Below, one piece after another: positions 19,870-31,165 of a DNA stretch of 64,000 nt; position 1 is the first letter of the stretch, and the number at the start of each line of letters is the position of its first letter. The notes below the pieces were generated by a model, which was not told where the DNA came from, did not search any database, and was given only the letters and a program-made list of their open reading frames with translations. The stretch is from Phytobacter diazotrophicus (GTDB lineage Bacteria > Pseudomonadota > Gammaproteobacteria > Enterobacterales > Enterobacteriaceae): assembly GCA_004346725.1 (NCBI GenBank), contig SMDE01000018.1, forward strand, positions 1 through 64,000. The letters run 5' to 3'. A program made the position numbers and the translations under genes.

Positions 19870-19934
19870 TCTGATTCAGATTCGGGGCGAAGATATCGCC
19901 CCGGATTTGTCTGGCCTGAGAATACGCAAAGCCT

Positions 19935-20939
19935 ATGAAGCCAATTTTTAGCCGTGGCCCGTCGCTACAGATTCGCCTTTTCCTGGCGGTGGTAGTGGCG
20001 CTCGGAGTTATTATTGCCGACAGCCGCCTCGGTACGTTCAGTCAAATTCGAACGTACATGGATACTGCCGTCAGTCCTTTCTACTTTATTTCCAATGGTC
20101 CTCGCGAATTATTAGATAGCGTTTCACAAACGATCTCGTCGCGCGATCAACTTGAGCTTGAAAATCGGGCATTGCGTCAGGAACTGTTGTTGAAAAACAG
20201 CGAGCTGCTGATGTTAGGGCAATATAAACAGGAGAACGCGCGACTGCGCGAGCTGCTGGGTTCGCCGCTGCGTCAGGACGAACAGAAAATGGTCACCCAG
20301 GTTATTTCAACGGTCAACGATCCGTATAGCGACCAGGTTGTTATCGACAAGGGCAGCGCTAACGGTGTCTATGAAGGCCAGCCGGTGATCAGCGATAAAG
20401 GCGTGGTAGGCCAGGTTGTCGCAGTAGCCAAACTGACCAGCCGGGTCCTGTTGATTTGTGATGCGACCCATGCACTGCCGATTCAGGTGCTGCGTAACGA
20501 TATTCGCGTTATTGCCGCAGGCAATGGCTGTACTGACGATCTGCAACTGGAACATCTGCCAGCCAATACCGATATTCGGGTAGGGGATGTGCTGGTGACG
20601 TCCGGTCTCGGTGGGCGCTTCCCGGAAGGTTATCCTGTTGGGGTGGTCTCTTCCGTAAAACTCGACACGCAGCGGGCGTATACCGTTATCCAGGCGCGTC
20701 CTACCGCAGGCTTGCAGCGTTTGCGCTACTTGCTTTTGCTGTGGGGTGCCGATCGTAACGGCACGAATCCGATGACGCCGGAAGAAGTACACCGCGTGGC
20801 TAACGAACGTTTGATGCAGATGATGCCGCAAGTGTTGCCTGCCCCGGATGCGATGGGGCCGCCTGCGCCGATCCCTGCACCTGCAACCGGTATTGCCGGG
20901 CCGCCGTCACCGTCTCAAGGCTCCCGGGGAGGCCAATAG
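19935..20939 (+). CDS. mreC: Cell-shape protein MreC
   Basis: Bitopic inner-membrane scaffold that links MreB filaments to PBP2/RodA. The 334 residues have a membrane span near 14-32 ([18 protein letters not shown]), a periplasmic coiled coil (about 65-105, [18 protein letters not shown]) and beta domains with the conserved SDKGVVGQV and [17 protein letters not shown]. The C-terminus is a short Pro/Gly/Ala tail. K-12 MreC is 367 and Salmonella about 350 residues; the difference lies in this low-complexity tail. The stop overlaps the GTG start of mreD by one base. Confidence 0.96.
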   Translation: MKPIFSRGPSLQIRLFLAVVVALGVIIADSRLGTFSQIRTYMDTAVSPFYFISNGPRELLDSVSQTISSRDQLELENRALRQELLLKNSELLMLGQYKQENARLRELLGSPLRQDEQKMVTQVISTVNDPYSDQVVIDKGSANGVYEGQPVISDKGVVGQVVAVAKLTSRVLLICDATHALPIQVLRNDIRVIAAGNGCTDDLQLEHLPANTDIRVGDVLVTSGLGGRFPEGYPVGVVSSVKLDTQRAYTVIQARPTAGLQRLRYLLLLWGADRNGTNPMTPEEVHRVANERLMQMMPQVLPAPDAMGPPAPIPAPATGIAGPPSPSQGSRGGQ

Positions 20940-21427
20940 TGGCAAGTTACCGTAGCCAGGGGCGATGGGTTATCTGGCTCTCGTTTCTTATCGCATTGTT
21001 GCTTCAAATTATGCCCTGGCCGGATGACATTCTTGTCTACCGGCCAAACTGGGTGTTACTTATCCTGCTTTACTGGATTCTGGCGCTACCGCACCGCGTA
21101 AATGTCGGCACAGGTTTCGTTATGGGTGCCATACTGGATCTCATTAGCGGATCCACGCTTGGTGTACGTGCGTTGTCTCTGAGCATCATCGCCTATCTGG
21201 TCGCGCTTAAATTTCAACTGTTCCGTAACCTGGCGCTATGGCAACAGGCGCTGGTGGTGATGGTCTTGTCGCTGGCAACCGAAGTCATCGTCTTCTGGGC
21301 AGAGTTTTTGGTCATTAATGTCTCCTTCAAACCAGAAATTTTCTGGAGTAGCTTCGTTAATGGCGTGCTTTGGCCTTGGCTTTTCCTGCTTATGCGTAAA
21401 ATTCGCCAGCAGTTTGCCGTGCAATAA
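20939..21427 (+). CDS. mreD: Cell-shape protein MreD
   Basis: Integral membrane partner of MreC in the elongasome; 162 residues, as in E. coli. It has five to six hydrophobic spans and the conserved [19 protein letters not shown] segment and [14 protein letters not shown]. It starts with GTG (GTG GCA AGT TAC) sharing its first base with the last base of the mreC stop codon, which implies translational coupling. Confidence 0.96.
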   Translation: MASYRSQGRWVIWLSFLIALLLQIMPWPDDILVYRPNWVLLILLYWILALPHRVNVGTGFVMGAILDLISGSTLGVRALSLSIIAYLVALKFQLFRNLALWQQALVVMVLSLATEVIVFWAEFLVINVSFKPEIFWSSFVNGVLWPWLFLLMRKIRQQFAVQ

Positions 21428-21435
21428 AGGTTTTT

Positions 21436-22029
21436 ATGACATCGATTTGGCTTGCCTCTGGTTCCCCGCGTCGTCAGGAACTGCTCACTCAACTGGGCGT
21501 GACCTTCGAGCGAATTATTCCCGGTATTGAAGAGCAACGTCGGGCGCAAGAAAGCGCCCAACATTATGTTGTGCGGCTGGCAAGGGAAAAGGCGCTCGCA
21601 GGTGTGGCGATGGTTTCTCGCGATTTGCCCGTGCTGGGGGCTGACACGATTGTCATATTTAATGGTGAAGTGCTTGAAAAACCGAAAGACTCCTCGCATG
21701 CTGCTAAAATGCTGCGACAGCTCTCTGGTCAGACCCATCAGGTGATGACGGCCGTCGCGCTGGCGGACAACCAACACCTGCTGGATTGTCTGGTGACAAC
21801 CGAGGTGACGTTCCGAACCCTTTCTGATGATGATATTGCTACCTATGTTGCCAGCGGTGAGCCGATGGACAAAGCCGGTGCGTACGGAATTCAGGGGCTG
21901 GGCGGCTGTTTTGTCAGAAAAATAAACGGGAGTTATCACGCTGTGGTGGGTTTACCGCTGGTAGAGACCTGGGAACTGTTGAGCAACTTTAACGCATTGC
22001 GCGAGGGAAGAGACAATCATGACGGCTGA
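21436..22029 (+). CDS. yhdE: Maf family nucleotide pyrophosphatase YhdE (dTTP/UTP)
   Basis: Hydrolyses non-canonical and canonical nucleotides (dTTP, UTP, m5UTP in the E. coli enzyme) to the monophosphate and pyrophosphate; a house-cleaning role with reported effects on septation. The 197 residues open with the Maf motif [12 protein letters not shown], followed by [15 protein letters not shown] and the [13 protein letters not shown]-type loop ([16 protein letters not shown]) with [11 protein letters not shown]. It lies 8 bases after mreD and overlaps rng by 11 bases, so it belongs to the mre-rng transcription unit. Confidence 0.95.
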   Translation: MTSIWLASGSPRRQELLTQLGVTFERIIPGIEEQRRAQESAQHYVVRLAREKALAGVAMVSRDLPVLGADTIVIFNGEVLEKPKDSSHAAKMLRQLSGQTHQVMTAVALADNQHLLDCLVTTEVTFRTLSDDDIATYVASGEPMDKAGAYGIQGLGGCFVRKINGSYHAVVGLPLVETWELLSNFNALREGRDNHDG

Positions 22030-23488
22030 ATTGTTAGTCAACATTACGCCATCGGAAACACGCGTGGCCTATATCGATGGCGGTATCCTGCAAGAGATTC
22101 ACATTGAACGTGAAGCGCGGCGCGGGATAGTAGGCAATATCTACAAGGGTCGGGTCAGTCGCGTACTGCCTGGTATGCAGGCGGCTTTTGTAGATATTGG
22201 TCTGGATAAGGCCGCGTTTCTTCACGCCTCGGACATTATGCCTCACACCGAATGTGTGGCGGGGGAAGAGCAGAAGAACTTCACCGTTCGCGATATCTCT
22301 GAGCTGGTGCGTCAGGGGCAGGACCTGATGGTGCAGGTGGTGAAAGATCCGCTGGGTACCAAAGGTGCTCGCCTGACCACAGACATCACTCTACCTTCTC
22401 GCTATCTGGTCTTCATGCCTGGTGCATCACACGTTGGGGTTTCTCAGCGTATTGAAAGCGAGGCTGAACGAGAGCGACTCAAGCAGGTCGTCTCTGAGTA
22501 TTGCGATGAGCAGGGCGGATTCATCATTCGCACGGCGGCAGAAGGGGTGTGCAATGAGGATCTCGCCTCCGATGCAGCCTACCTCAAGCGGGTATGGACG
22601 AAAGTCATGGAGCGCAAAAAGCGTCAGCAGACCCGGTGCAAGCTCTACGGCGAACTGGCGCTGGCGCAGCGTGTGCTGCGTGATTTTGCCGATGCTCAAC
22701 TTGACCGGATCCGCGTTGACTCACGTCTGACCTATGAGATGCTGCTGGAGTTCACCGCTGAATACATGCCGGAAATGACCAGCATGATTGAACATTACAG
22801 CGGTCGCCAGCCGATATTCGATCTCTATGACGTTGAGAATGAAATCCAGCGCGCGCTGGAAAGAAAAGTGGAGTTGAAATCCGGTGGCTATTTGGTTATT
22901 GACCAGACCGAAGCGATGACGACGGTGGATATCAACACCGGGGCGTTCGTTGGTCACCGTAATCTCGATGACACCATTTTCAATACCAATATCGAAGCCA
23001 CGCAGGCTATCGCTCGCCAACTGCGTTTACGTAACCTTGGCGGCATTATCATCATTGATTTCATTGATATGAATAACGATGACCATCGCCGCCGTGTCCT
23101 GCATTCACTGGAACAAGCCTTGAGCAAGGACCGTGTGAAGACCAGCATAAACGGTTTCTCTCAGCTCGGCCTGGTTGAGATGACCCGTAAACGTACGCGT
23201 GAAAGCGTGGAACATGTTCTCTGTAATGAATGCCCAACCTGCCATGGACGAGGCACAGTAAAAACGGTGGAAACCGTCTGCTACGAAATCATGCGCGAGA
23301 TCGTTCGCGTACACCATGCTTACGACTCGGATCGTTTCCTGGTCTATGCTTCTCCTGCTGTGGCGGAAACCCTGAAAGGGGAAGAGTCTCATGCGCTGGC
23401 TGAGGTCGAAATCTTTGTCGGTAAGCAAGTTAAAGTGCAAATTGAGCCGCTCTATAATCAGGAGCAGTTTGATGTGGTGATGATGTAA
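22019..23488 (+). CDS. rng: Ribonuclease G
   Basis: Endoribonuclease of the RNase E/G family that matures the 5' end of 16S rRNA and cleaves some mRNAs such as adhE. The 489 residues hold the S1-like domain ([26 protein letters not shown]), catalytic DNase-I-like segment with the metal aspartates in [11 protein letters not shown] and [12 protein letters not shown] near residues 303-346, and the zinc-link cysteines CNECPTC near 404-410. It lacks the C-terminal scaffold of RNase E, as expected. Start overlaps maf by 11 bases. Confidence 0.97.
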   Translation: MTAELLVNITPSETRVAYIDGGILQEIHIEREARRGIVGNIYKGRVSRVLPGMQAAFVDIGLDKAAFLHASDIMPHTECVAGEEQKNFTVRDISELVRQGQDLMVQVVKDPLGTKGARLTTDITLPSRYLVFMPGASHVGVSQRIESEAERERLKQVVSEYCDEQGGFIIRTAAEGVCNEDLASDAAYLKRVWTKVMERKKRQQTRCKLYGELALAQRVLRDFADAQLDRIRVDSRLTYEMLLEFTAEYMPEMTSMIEHYSGRQPIFDLYDVENEIQRALERKVELKSGGYLVIDQTEAMTTVDINTGAFVGHRNLDDTIFNTNIEATQAIARQLRLRNLGGIIIIDFIDMNNDDHRRRVLHSLEQALSKDRVKTSINGFSQLGLVEMTRKRTRESVEHVLCNECPTCHGRGTVKTVETVCYEIMREIVRVHHAYDSDRFLVYASPAVAETLKGEESHALAEVEIFVGKQVKVQIEPLYNQEQFDVVMM

Positions 23489-23529
23489 AAGACGATTACG
23501 TCCAGACGTTTGTTAACAAGGAGAGGTGC

Positions 23530-26500
23530 GTGAGGCGATTGCCGGGGATATTGCTGCTTACAGGTGCGACGCTGGTAGTGATAGTGGCGCTGCTGGTAAG
23601 TGGCTTGCGCCTTACTCTGCCCCATCTGGATAACTGGCGCCCTGAAATCCTGGCGAAAATTCAGGCACACACCGGTATTGTGGTCAATGCCAGTCAGTTG
23701 AACGCCAGTTGGGAAAATTTCGGCCCCATCCTCGACGTTCGTGACGTTAAAGCCACCCTCAATGACGGCGGCGATCTGTCCGTTAAACGCGTCACCCTGG
23801 CGCTGGACGTCTGGCAAAGCCTGCTACAAATGCGCTGGCAGTTCCGCGATCTCACGTTTTATCAGTTGGCTGTGCGCACGAATACCCCGTTACAGCGCAA
23901 TGATGATGGTAAAGCGATAGAAACTGACCGTATCCGCGATCTTTTCCTTCGCCAGTTCGATCACTTCGTTCTGCGCGACAGTCGCCTTAGCTTTCTGACC
24001 CTCTCCGGCCAGCGTGCCGAACTCGCGATCCCTCAATTGACCTGGCTTAATAGCGATGACCGACACCGCGCAGAAGGCCAGGTGAGCCTGTCCAGCCTGA
24101 CCGGACAGCATGGCATTATGCAAGTGAGAATGGATCTTCGCGATGACAGGGGCATCCTCAATAACGGTCGGCTGTGGCTACAGGCGGACGACATCGACGT
24201 TAAGCCCTGGCTTAATAAATGGATGCAGGACAACGTTGCCCTGGAGAGCGCCCAATTCAGTCTCGAAGGCTGGATGACCCTCAATAAAGGTGTGGTGGAA
24301 AGTGGTGATGTCTGGCTTAAAAAAGGCGGCGCAAGCTGGCCTGGGGACAAAGATAATCACCAACTGTTGGTTGATAACCTGACGGCACACGTCTCGCGTC
24401 AGCAGCAGGGCTGGCAGTTTGATATTCCCACTACGCGCATCACAATGGATGGACACCCGTGGCCGCAAGGCTCGCTGGCCTTTGCGTGGGTGCCGACCCA
24501 GGAAGCGGGTGGGGAAAAAGATCAGCATAGTGATGAATTACGCGTCCGCGCCAGTCGCCTCGATCTGGGTGCGCTTGAGGGTATGTTGCCGATTGCCGAA
24601 AAAATTTCACCACAACTGGGAAAAGTCTGGCGAACAATGGCCCCGGAAGGGCTGCTGGAAAACCTGGCGCTGGATATTCCACTACAGGCGACGGAAAAAA
24701 CGCGCTTCCAGGCAAACTGGAAAGACATCTCCTGGAAGCAGTGGGAGCTGCTGCCCGGCGTTGAGAACCTTTCCGGTACGTTGTCCGGTAGCGTTGAGAA
24801 TGGGCGCGTGACTGTCGACATGGCAAAGGCAAAAATGCCTTATGCCACGGTTTTCCGTGCGCCGCTGGAGATTGAAAAAGGGGTAGCGACCCTCGCATGG
24901 CAAAACGATGAGCGTGGTCTGCAGATTGATGGACATGATATCGACGTGCAGGCGAATGCGATTCACGCCAGGGGCGATTTCCGCTACTTGCAGCCTAAAG
25001 ACGACGAGCCGTGGCTGGGTATTCTGGCAGGCATTAATGTTACCGATGGCGGCCAGGCATGGCGCTACTTCCCGGAAAACCTGATGGGCAAAGCGCTGGT
25101 GGATTACCTGAGCGCGGCGATTCAGGGCGGGCAGGCTGATAACGCGACGCTGGTCTATGGCGGCAACCCACGGCTATTTCCTTATAAGCATAATGAAGGG
25201 CAGTTTGAGGTGCTGGTGCCGTTACGTAACGCCACCTTTGCCTTTCAGCCAGACTGGCCTGCGCTGAAAAATTTCGATATTCAACTCGATTTCATCAATG
25301 ACGGCCTGTGGATGAAGACGGATGAAGTGGCATTAGGCGGTGTTAAAGCCACAAACCTGACGGCTGTCATTCCGGATTATATTAAAGAGAAACTGCTCAT
25401 TGATGCCGATATCAACGGGCCAGGGAAAGCGGTTGGGCCCTATTTTAAAGATACGCCGCTAAAAGATACGCTTTCAACAGCCCTTGATGAGCTCCAGTTG
25501 GATGGTGATGTGAGTGCTCGCTTACATCTTGATATTCCGCTGGACGGCGAGATAACGACCGCGAAAGGCGATGTCGTCCTCAACCACAATAATCTGTTCA
25601 TTAAACCGCTTAACAGCACGGTGAAAGATTTGCGGGGCTCGTTCAGCTTTGTTAACGGTAATCTGAAAAGCGAGCCACTGCAGGCGATGTGGTTTAACCA
25701 GCCTGTGAACATTGATTTCACGACCACCGAAGGGGCGAAAGCCTATCAGGTGGCGGTCAATCTGAATGGCAACTGGCAACCGGCGAAAACGGGCGTCATG
25801 CCGCAGCAGCTCAGTGATGCGGTGAGCGGCAGTGTGGGCTGGAAAGGTAAAGTGGACATCGAACTGCCGCACAGCGCCGGGGCGAAATATAACGTCAGTA
25901 TCGACGGTGACTTGACGGATATCGCCAGTCGCCTGCCGCCGCCGCTTGATAAACCTGCGGGCAAAGCATTACCGGTGAAGGTGAATGTTGAAGGCAATCT
26001 GCGCAGTTTCGATCTGACCGGCAGCGCAGGCAATAGCAACCATTTTAACAGTCGCTGGTTACTCAACCAGAAACTCACCCTCGACAGGGCAATCTGGACA
26101 TCTGATAGCCGCACGCTGCCGCCACTGCCTGAGCAGGCCGGTCTTGAATTGAATCTGCCGCCAATGAATGGTGCGCAGTGGCTGGGTCTGCTGCGCCAGG
26201 GCGTTGCCAGTAACGTCAGCAACGCGACGTCTTTCCCGGCCAGTGTCACGCTGCGCACTCCGGCGCTCACCCTGGCAGGTCAGCAGTGGAACAACCTGAG
26301 CATTGTCTCGCAGCCACAGGCGTCAGGGTCGGTTGTCGAAGCTCAAGGGCGTGAAATTAACGGGACGTTTACGCTGCGCGATAACGCACCGTGGCAGGCT
26401 GCGATTCGCTACCTTTACTACAACCCGTCAGCGACAGCGTCGGATGACAACGATATCTCTTCGCCGTCGACGTTGCTGCGCGGCAAGACGCAGGTGGACT

Positions 26501-27339
26501 TCACCGGCTGGCCGGATCTGCAACTGCGTTGTGCTGAGTGCTGGCTGTGGGGACAAAAATATGGCCGTATTGAGGGCGATTTCGCGATCAACGGAGATAC
26601 CCTGTCGCTGGCAAACGGTCTCATCGACAGCGGCTTTGCCCGCCTCACTGCCGATGGCGAGTGGGTCAACAAAATCGGCGGGGAACGTACCTCACTGAAA
26701 GGTACACTGCACGGTGACAAAATCGATTCGGCGATGAATTTCTTCGGGATTTCAACGCCTGTGCGCAATGCGCCGTTTGATGTGAACTATGATTTACACT
26801 GGCGTAGCGCGCCATGGCAGCCGCAGGAAGAGTCGCTTAACGGTATTCTGCGCACCCGCCTCGGCAAAGGGGATATTACCGATATCAGTACCGGGCACGC
26901 CGGGCAACTGTTGCGCCTGTTTAGCGTCGATGCGTTGCTGCGCAAGCTTCGTTTCGATTTCAGCGACACGTTCAGCAGTGAAGGGTTCTATTTTGACTCT
27001 ATCCGCAGCGCCGCCTGGATCAAAGATGGTGTTCTGCATACTGACGATACGCTAGTGGACGGCCTGGAAGCTGATATTGCGATGAAAGGGACGGTGGATC
27101 TGGTACAGCGCCAGTTAGATGTCGAGGCAGTTGTCGCACCGGAAATCTCAGCAACGGTAGGCGTTGCGGCTGCCTTTGCCGTTAACCCGATTATCGGTGC
27201 TGCGGTGTTCGCCGCCAGTAAAGTTTTGGGGCCGCTATGGAATAAAGTCTCCATTTTGCGTTATCGCATCACCGGTCCGGTAGACAAACCACAAATCAAT
27301 GAAGTCTTACGCCAGCCGCGTACAGATAAAAAGCAATGA
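23530..27339 (+). CDS. yhdP: AsmA-like phospholipid transport protein YhdP
   Basis: A 1269-residue inner-membrane-anchored protein thought to form a bridge that moves phospholipids to the outer membrane, redundant with TamB and YdbH. One N-terminal anchor helix (LPGILLLTGATLVVIVALLVSGL) is followed by a long beta-rich periplasmic body typical of DUF3971/AsmA_2 repeats. The C-terminal APEISATVGVAAAFAVNPIIGAAVFAASKVLGPLW block is strongly conserved. The start is GTG (GTG AGG CGA TTG), preceded by AAGGAGAGG. It has 1266 residues in K-12. It lies 41 bases after rng, same strand. Confidence 0.95.
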   Translation: MRRLPGILLLTGATLVVIVALLVSGLRLTLPHLDNWRPEILAKIQAHTGIVVNASQLNASWENFGPILDVRDVKATLNDGGDLSVKRVTLALDVWQSLLQMRWQFRDLTFYQLAVRTNTPLQRNDDGKAIETDRIRDLFLRQFDHFVLRDSRLSFLTLSGQRAELAIPQLTWLNSDDRHRAEGQVSLSSLTGQHGIMQVRMDLRDDRGILNNGRLWLQADDIDVKPWLNKWMQDNVALESAQFSLEGWMTLNKGVVESGDVWLKKGGASWPGDKDNHQLLVDNLTAHVSRQQQGWQFDIPTTRITMDGHPWPQGSLAFAWVPTQEAGGEKDQHSDELRVRASRLDLGALEGMLPIAEKISPQLGKVWRTMAPEGLLENLALDIPLQATEKTRFQANWKDISWKQWELLPGVENLSGTLSGSVENGRVTVDMAKAKMPYATVFRAPLEIEKGVATLAWQNDERGLQIDGHDIDVQANAIHARGDFRYLQPKDDEPWLGILAGINVTDGGQAWRYFPENLMGKALVDYLSAAIQGGQADNATLVYGGNPRLFPYKHNEGQFEVLVPLRNATFAFQPDWPALKNFDIQLDFINDGLWMKTDEVALGGVKATNLTAVIPDYIKEKLLIDADINGPGKAVGPYFKDTPLKDTLSTALDELQLDGDVSARLHLDIPLDGEITTAKGDVVLNHNNLFIKPLNSTVKDLRGSFSFVNGNLKSEPLQAMWFNQPVNIDFTTTEGAKAYQVAVNLNGNWQPAKTGVMPQQLSDAVSGSVGWKGKVDIELPHSAGAKYNVSIDGDLTDIASRLPPPLDKPAGKALPVKVNVEGNLRSFDLTGSAGNSNHFNSRWLLNQKLTLDRAIWTSDSRTLPPLPEQAGLELNLPPMNGAQWLGLLRQGVASNVSNATSFPASVTLRTPALTLAGQQWNNLSIVSQPQASGSVVEAQGREINGTFTLRDNAPWQAAIRYLYYNPSATASDDNDISSPSTLLRGKTQVDFTGWPDLQLRCAECWLWGQKYGRIEGDFAINGDTLSLANGLIDSGFARLTADGEWVNKIGGERTSLKGTLHGDKIDSAMNFFGISTPVRNAPFDVNYDLHWRSAPWQPQEESLNGILRTRLGKGDITDISTGHAGQLLRLFSVDALLRKLRFDFSDTFSSEGFYFDSIRSAAWIKDGVLHTDDTLVDGLEADIAMKGTVDLVQRQLDVEAVVAPEISATVGVAAAFAVNPIIGAAVFAASKVLGPLWNKVSILRYRITGPVDKPQINEVLRQPRTDKKQ

Positions 27340-27419
27340 TTTGACGGCGTCGGCGAATTGCCTCAAGCTCCTTATATCACACTTTTTTTATTGCCCGATG
27401 TGGCGGCAACGACGAGTAG

Positions 27420-28871
<1,452 letters not shown>

Positions 28872-28883
28872 GTTCGGTTTATT

Positions 28884-28911
28884 CCCGGATGGCGCAGTGC
28901 CGTCATCCGGG
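28884..28911. repeat. REP-like hairpin between convergent tldD and aaeR
   Basis: CCCGGATG (28884-28891) pairs with CATCCGGG (28904-28911) around GCGCAGTGCCGT. The sequence CCCGGATGGCG...CATCCGGG is typical of enterobacterial REP palindromes and sits where two genes converge, so it may protect or terminate both mRNAs. Confidence 0.7.
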
Positions 28912-28919
28912 ATAGCATC

Positions 28920-29843
28920 CTACAATCTCCGCCCCTGTACGCCCTGATACAGCTTCGCGACCTCGTTAAAATAATCCGTCAAATAGTTAATACACACCTG
29001 CACCTTTAGCGGCAGTTTGTCTTTTTCCGTATACAGAGCCCATACCGGACGCGGATCGGACTGATAGCGGCTGAACAAGATCTCCAGCGTCCCGTTATTG
29101 ATCTCGTTGATCGCCCACATCAACGGTACATAGGCGATCCCGGCCCCGGCGGTAAGCCAGCGTGTCATGGTCATCGGATCGTTGGTGACAAAGCGGCCCT
29201 GGGGGATGAGGCGAGTGGAAATGCCCTCTGGTGCGATCAGCTCAAATTCATTATCTGGTCTGACGCTGTATTCCAGCCATGAATGATTAACAAGATCCGT
29301 GGGTTTTTCCGGAACACCGTACTGGGCCAGATAACTTTTAGCCGCGCAGACGACCATCGGCATCGCGCCCAGACGACGTGAAAACAGGCTGGAATCCTGC
29401 AACGCGCCCACCCGGATGACGACATCCAACCCGTCGGCAATCAGATCCGGTGCGGGAATGCCCGTCACCAGATTCACCGATAAACCGGGGTACTCTTTCA
29501 GCATCGCGGCGGTCATCTGCGCCAGAACATTGTGCGCCATGGTTGAAGAACAACCAATGCGCAGCGTACCGATGGGCGTGTTATTGAAGGCGTAAAGCTG
29601 TTCATGGACATACTGCACTTCATGCAGCATGCGTCGGCAACCCTGATAATAAATTTTCCCGGCTTCGGTGAGCCCAAGGCTGCGTGTACTGCGGTTTAAC
29701 AGCTTAACCTGTAGCTCATCTTCCAGCTTCGCCACCGTTTGACTGATGGAAGATACGCTCATTTGCAACTGCCGGGCCGCGGCAGTAAACGAGCCTTGTT
29801 CCACCACTTTGGCGAATACCGACATGCGTTTAAGTCGTTCCAT
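28920..29843 (-). CDS. aaeR: LysR-type regulator AaeR
   Basis: Transcriptional activator of aaeXAB, the hydroxybenzoate efflux genes, in response to aromatic acids. The 307 residues start with the LysR helix-turn-helix (MERLKRMSVFAKVVEQGSFT, AAARQLQMSVSSISQTVAKLE) and continue with a substrate-binding-like effector domain. Divergent from aaeX with a 173-bp shared control region. K-12 AaeR is nearly the same length. Confidence 0.93.
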   Translation of the reverse strand: MERLKRMSVFAKVVEQGSFTAAARQLQMSVSSISQTVAKLEDELQVKLLNRSTRSLGLTEAGKIYYQGCRRMLHEVQYVHEQLYAFNNTPIGTLRIGCSSTMAHNVLAQMTAAMLKEYPGLSVNLVTGIPAPDLIADGLDVVIRVGALQDSSLFSRRLGAMPMVVCAAKSYLAQYGVPEKPTDLVNHSWLEYSVRPDNEFELIAPEGISTRLIPQGRFVTNDPMTMTRWLTAGAGIAYVPLMWAINEINNGTLEILFSRYQSDPRPVWALYTEKDKLPLKVQVCINYLTDYFNEVAKLYQGVQGRRL

Positions 29844-29858
29844 TATTCACTCTGGCTT

Positions 29859-29880
29859 AAAAGTGATTTAGATCACATAA
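29859..29880. promoter_or_regulatory. CRP-like site between aaeR and aaeX
   Basis: The core AGTGA-TTTAGA-TCACA and its A-rich flanks match the 22-bp CRP consensus at 18 positions by eye. The centre is about 27 bp upstream of the aaeR start codon and about 147 bp from aaeX, so it could repress aaeR or act on both genes. Confidence 0.6.
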
Positions 29881-29914
29881 TATAGATAACAGCATAACAG
29901 TTACGTTAATATAC

Positions 29915-29927
29915 TATTCGCTGAATA
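29915..29927. promoter_or_regulatory. LysR-type T-N11-A dyad, candidate AaeR site
   Basis: TATTC-GCT-GAATA is a perfect interrupted palindrome with the T-N11-A form bound by LysR regulators, in the middle of the aaeR-aaeX divergent region. It is about 90 bp upstream of aaeX. Confidence 0.5.
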
Positions 29928-30016
29928 ATTAACGTGCCGATCTCGCCTTGCTTCCTGCTCCGCTGCGGTGCGTATAAGAAATATTGTCGCCTGCATTCTC
30001 TCTAATCAAGGTCAAC

Positions 30017-30220
30017 ATGAGTCTGTTTCCCGTTATCGTGGTGTTCGGTCTGTCGTTCCCACCGATTTTTTTTGAATTGCTTTTGTCACTGGCGATCTTC
30101 TGGCTGGTGCGCCGCATGCTGATCCCAACCGGGATCTATGATTTTGTCTGGCATCCGGCGTTGTTCAATACTGCGCTCTACTGCTGCTTGTTTTACCTGC
30201 TGTCGCGTCTGTTTGTTTGA
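30017..30220 (+). CDS. aaeX: Small membrane protein AaeX
   Basis: A 67-residue DUF1656 protein with two membrane spans ([27 protein letters not shown] region and [18 protein letters not shown]). It is the first gene of the aaeXAB efflux operon, role unproven. The start at 30017 ([11 protein letters not shown]) has AAGG upstream and equals K-12; an 11-codon extension upstream is not supported. Confidence 0.93.
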   Translation: MSLFPVIVVFGLSFPPIFFELLLSLAIFWLVRRMLIPTGIYDFVWHPALFNTALYCCLFYLLSRLFV

Positions 30221-30227
30221 GGTAGAA

Positions 30228-31160
30228 GTGAAAACACTAACAAGAAATTTCTTTCGTACCGCCATCACCCTGGCGCTGGTTATCCTCGCTTTCATCGCTA
30301 TTTTCCGCGCATGGGTGTACTACACAGAATCCCCCTGGACCCGCGATGCGCGCTTTAGCGCCGACGTGGTCGCTATCGCGCCTGACGTCGCCGGATTAAT
30401 TACCGACGTCAGCGTTCACGATAACCAACTGGTTAAAAAAGACCAGGTGCTGTTCACCATCGATCAGCCGCGTTATCAGAAAGCGCTGGAAGAGGCCGAA
30501 GCGGATGTCGCTTACTACCAGGCGCTGGAAAGTGAAAAGCGCCGTGAAGCAGGCCGCCGTAACCAGCTTGGCGTTCAGGCGATGTCCCGCGAAGAAATCG
30601 ATCAGGCCAACAACGTCCTGCAGACAGTATTACATCAACTGGCGAAAGCGCAGGCCACACGCGACCTGGCAAAACTGGATCTGGAACGCACGGTGATTCG
30701 CGCACCGGCAGACGGCTGGGTTACCAACCTCAATGTCTACGCCGGGGAGTTTATTACCCGTGGTTCAACGGCCGTCGCGCTGGTCAAACAGAACTCCTTC
30801 TATGTTCAGGCTTATATGGAAGAGACCAAACTGGAGGGCGTTCATCCTGGCTTCCGGGCCGAAATCACCCCGCTGGGCAGTAACCGGGTTCTGAAAGGCA
30901 CGGTAGAGAGCGTGGCCGCCGGGGTGACCAATGCCAGCAGCAGCAATGACAGCAAAGGGATGGCGACCATTGATTCGAATCTTGAGTGGGTACGTCTGGC
31001 GCAACGCGTGCCGGTACGTATTCGCCTGGATGAGCAGCAGGGGAATCTCTGGCCTGCAGGCACGACGGCAACGGTTGTGGTAACGGGGCAAACCGATCGC
31101 GATGAGAGCCACGACTCCTTTTTCCGTAAACTGGCTCATCGCCTGCGTGAATTTGGTTAA
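30228..31160 (+). CDS. aaeA: AaeA, membrane-fusion subunit of aromatic acid efflux pump
   Basis: Periplasmic adaptor for the p-hydroxybenzoic acid efflux pump, partner of AaeB. The GTG start at 30228 (GTG AAA ACA CTA) gives 310 residues, as in K-12, with RBS bases GAGGTAGAA just upstream; the in-frame ATG at 30138 lies within aaeX and is not needed. One N-terminal membrane span ([15 protein letters not shown]), a lipoyl half-motif ([20 protein letters not shown]), a coiled-coil hairpin (about 95-150) and a beta-barrel domain are visible. Confidence 0.96.
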   Translation: MKTLTRNFFRTAITLALVILAFIAIFRAWVYYTESPWTRDARFSADVVAIAPDVAGLITDVSVHDNQLVKKDQVLFTIDQPRYQKALEEAEADVAYYQALESEKRREAGRRNQLGVQAMSREEIDQANNVLQTVLHQLAKAQATRDLAKLDLERTVIRAPADGWVTNLNVYAGEFITRGSTAVALVKQNSFYVQAYMEETKLEGVHPGFRAEITPLGSNRVLKGTVESVAAGVTNASSSNDSKGMATIDSNLEWVRLAQRVPVRIRLDEQQGNLWPAGTTATVVVTGQTDRDESHDSFFRKLAHRLREFG

Positions 31161-31165
31161 TCCCT

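Noticed and set aside
21214-21939. A 241-codon minus-strand frame across mreD and yhdE
   Set aside because: Spans the boundary of two well-supported genes on the other strand; no family match.
30138-30227. A longer aaeA start at 30138
   Set aside because: The extension overlaps aaeX fully and lacks the membrane-fusion protein N-terminus; the GTG at 30228 matches the family start.
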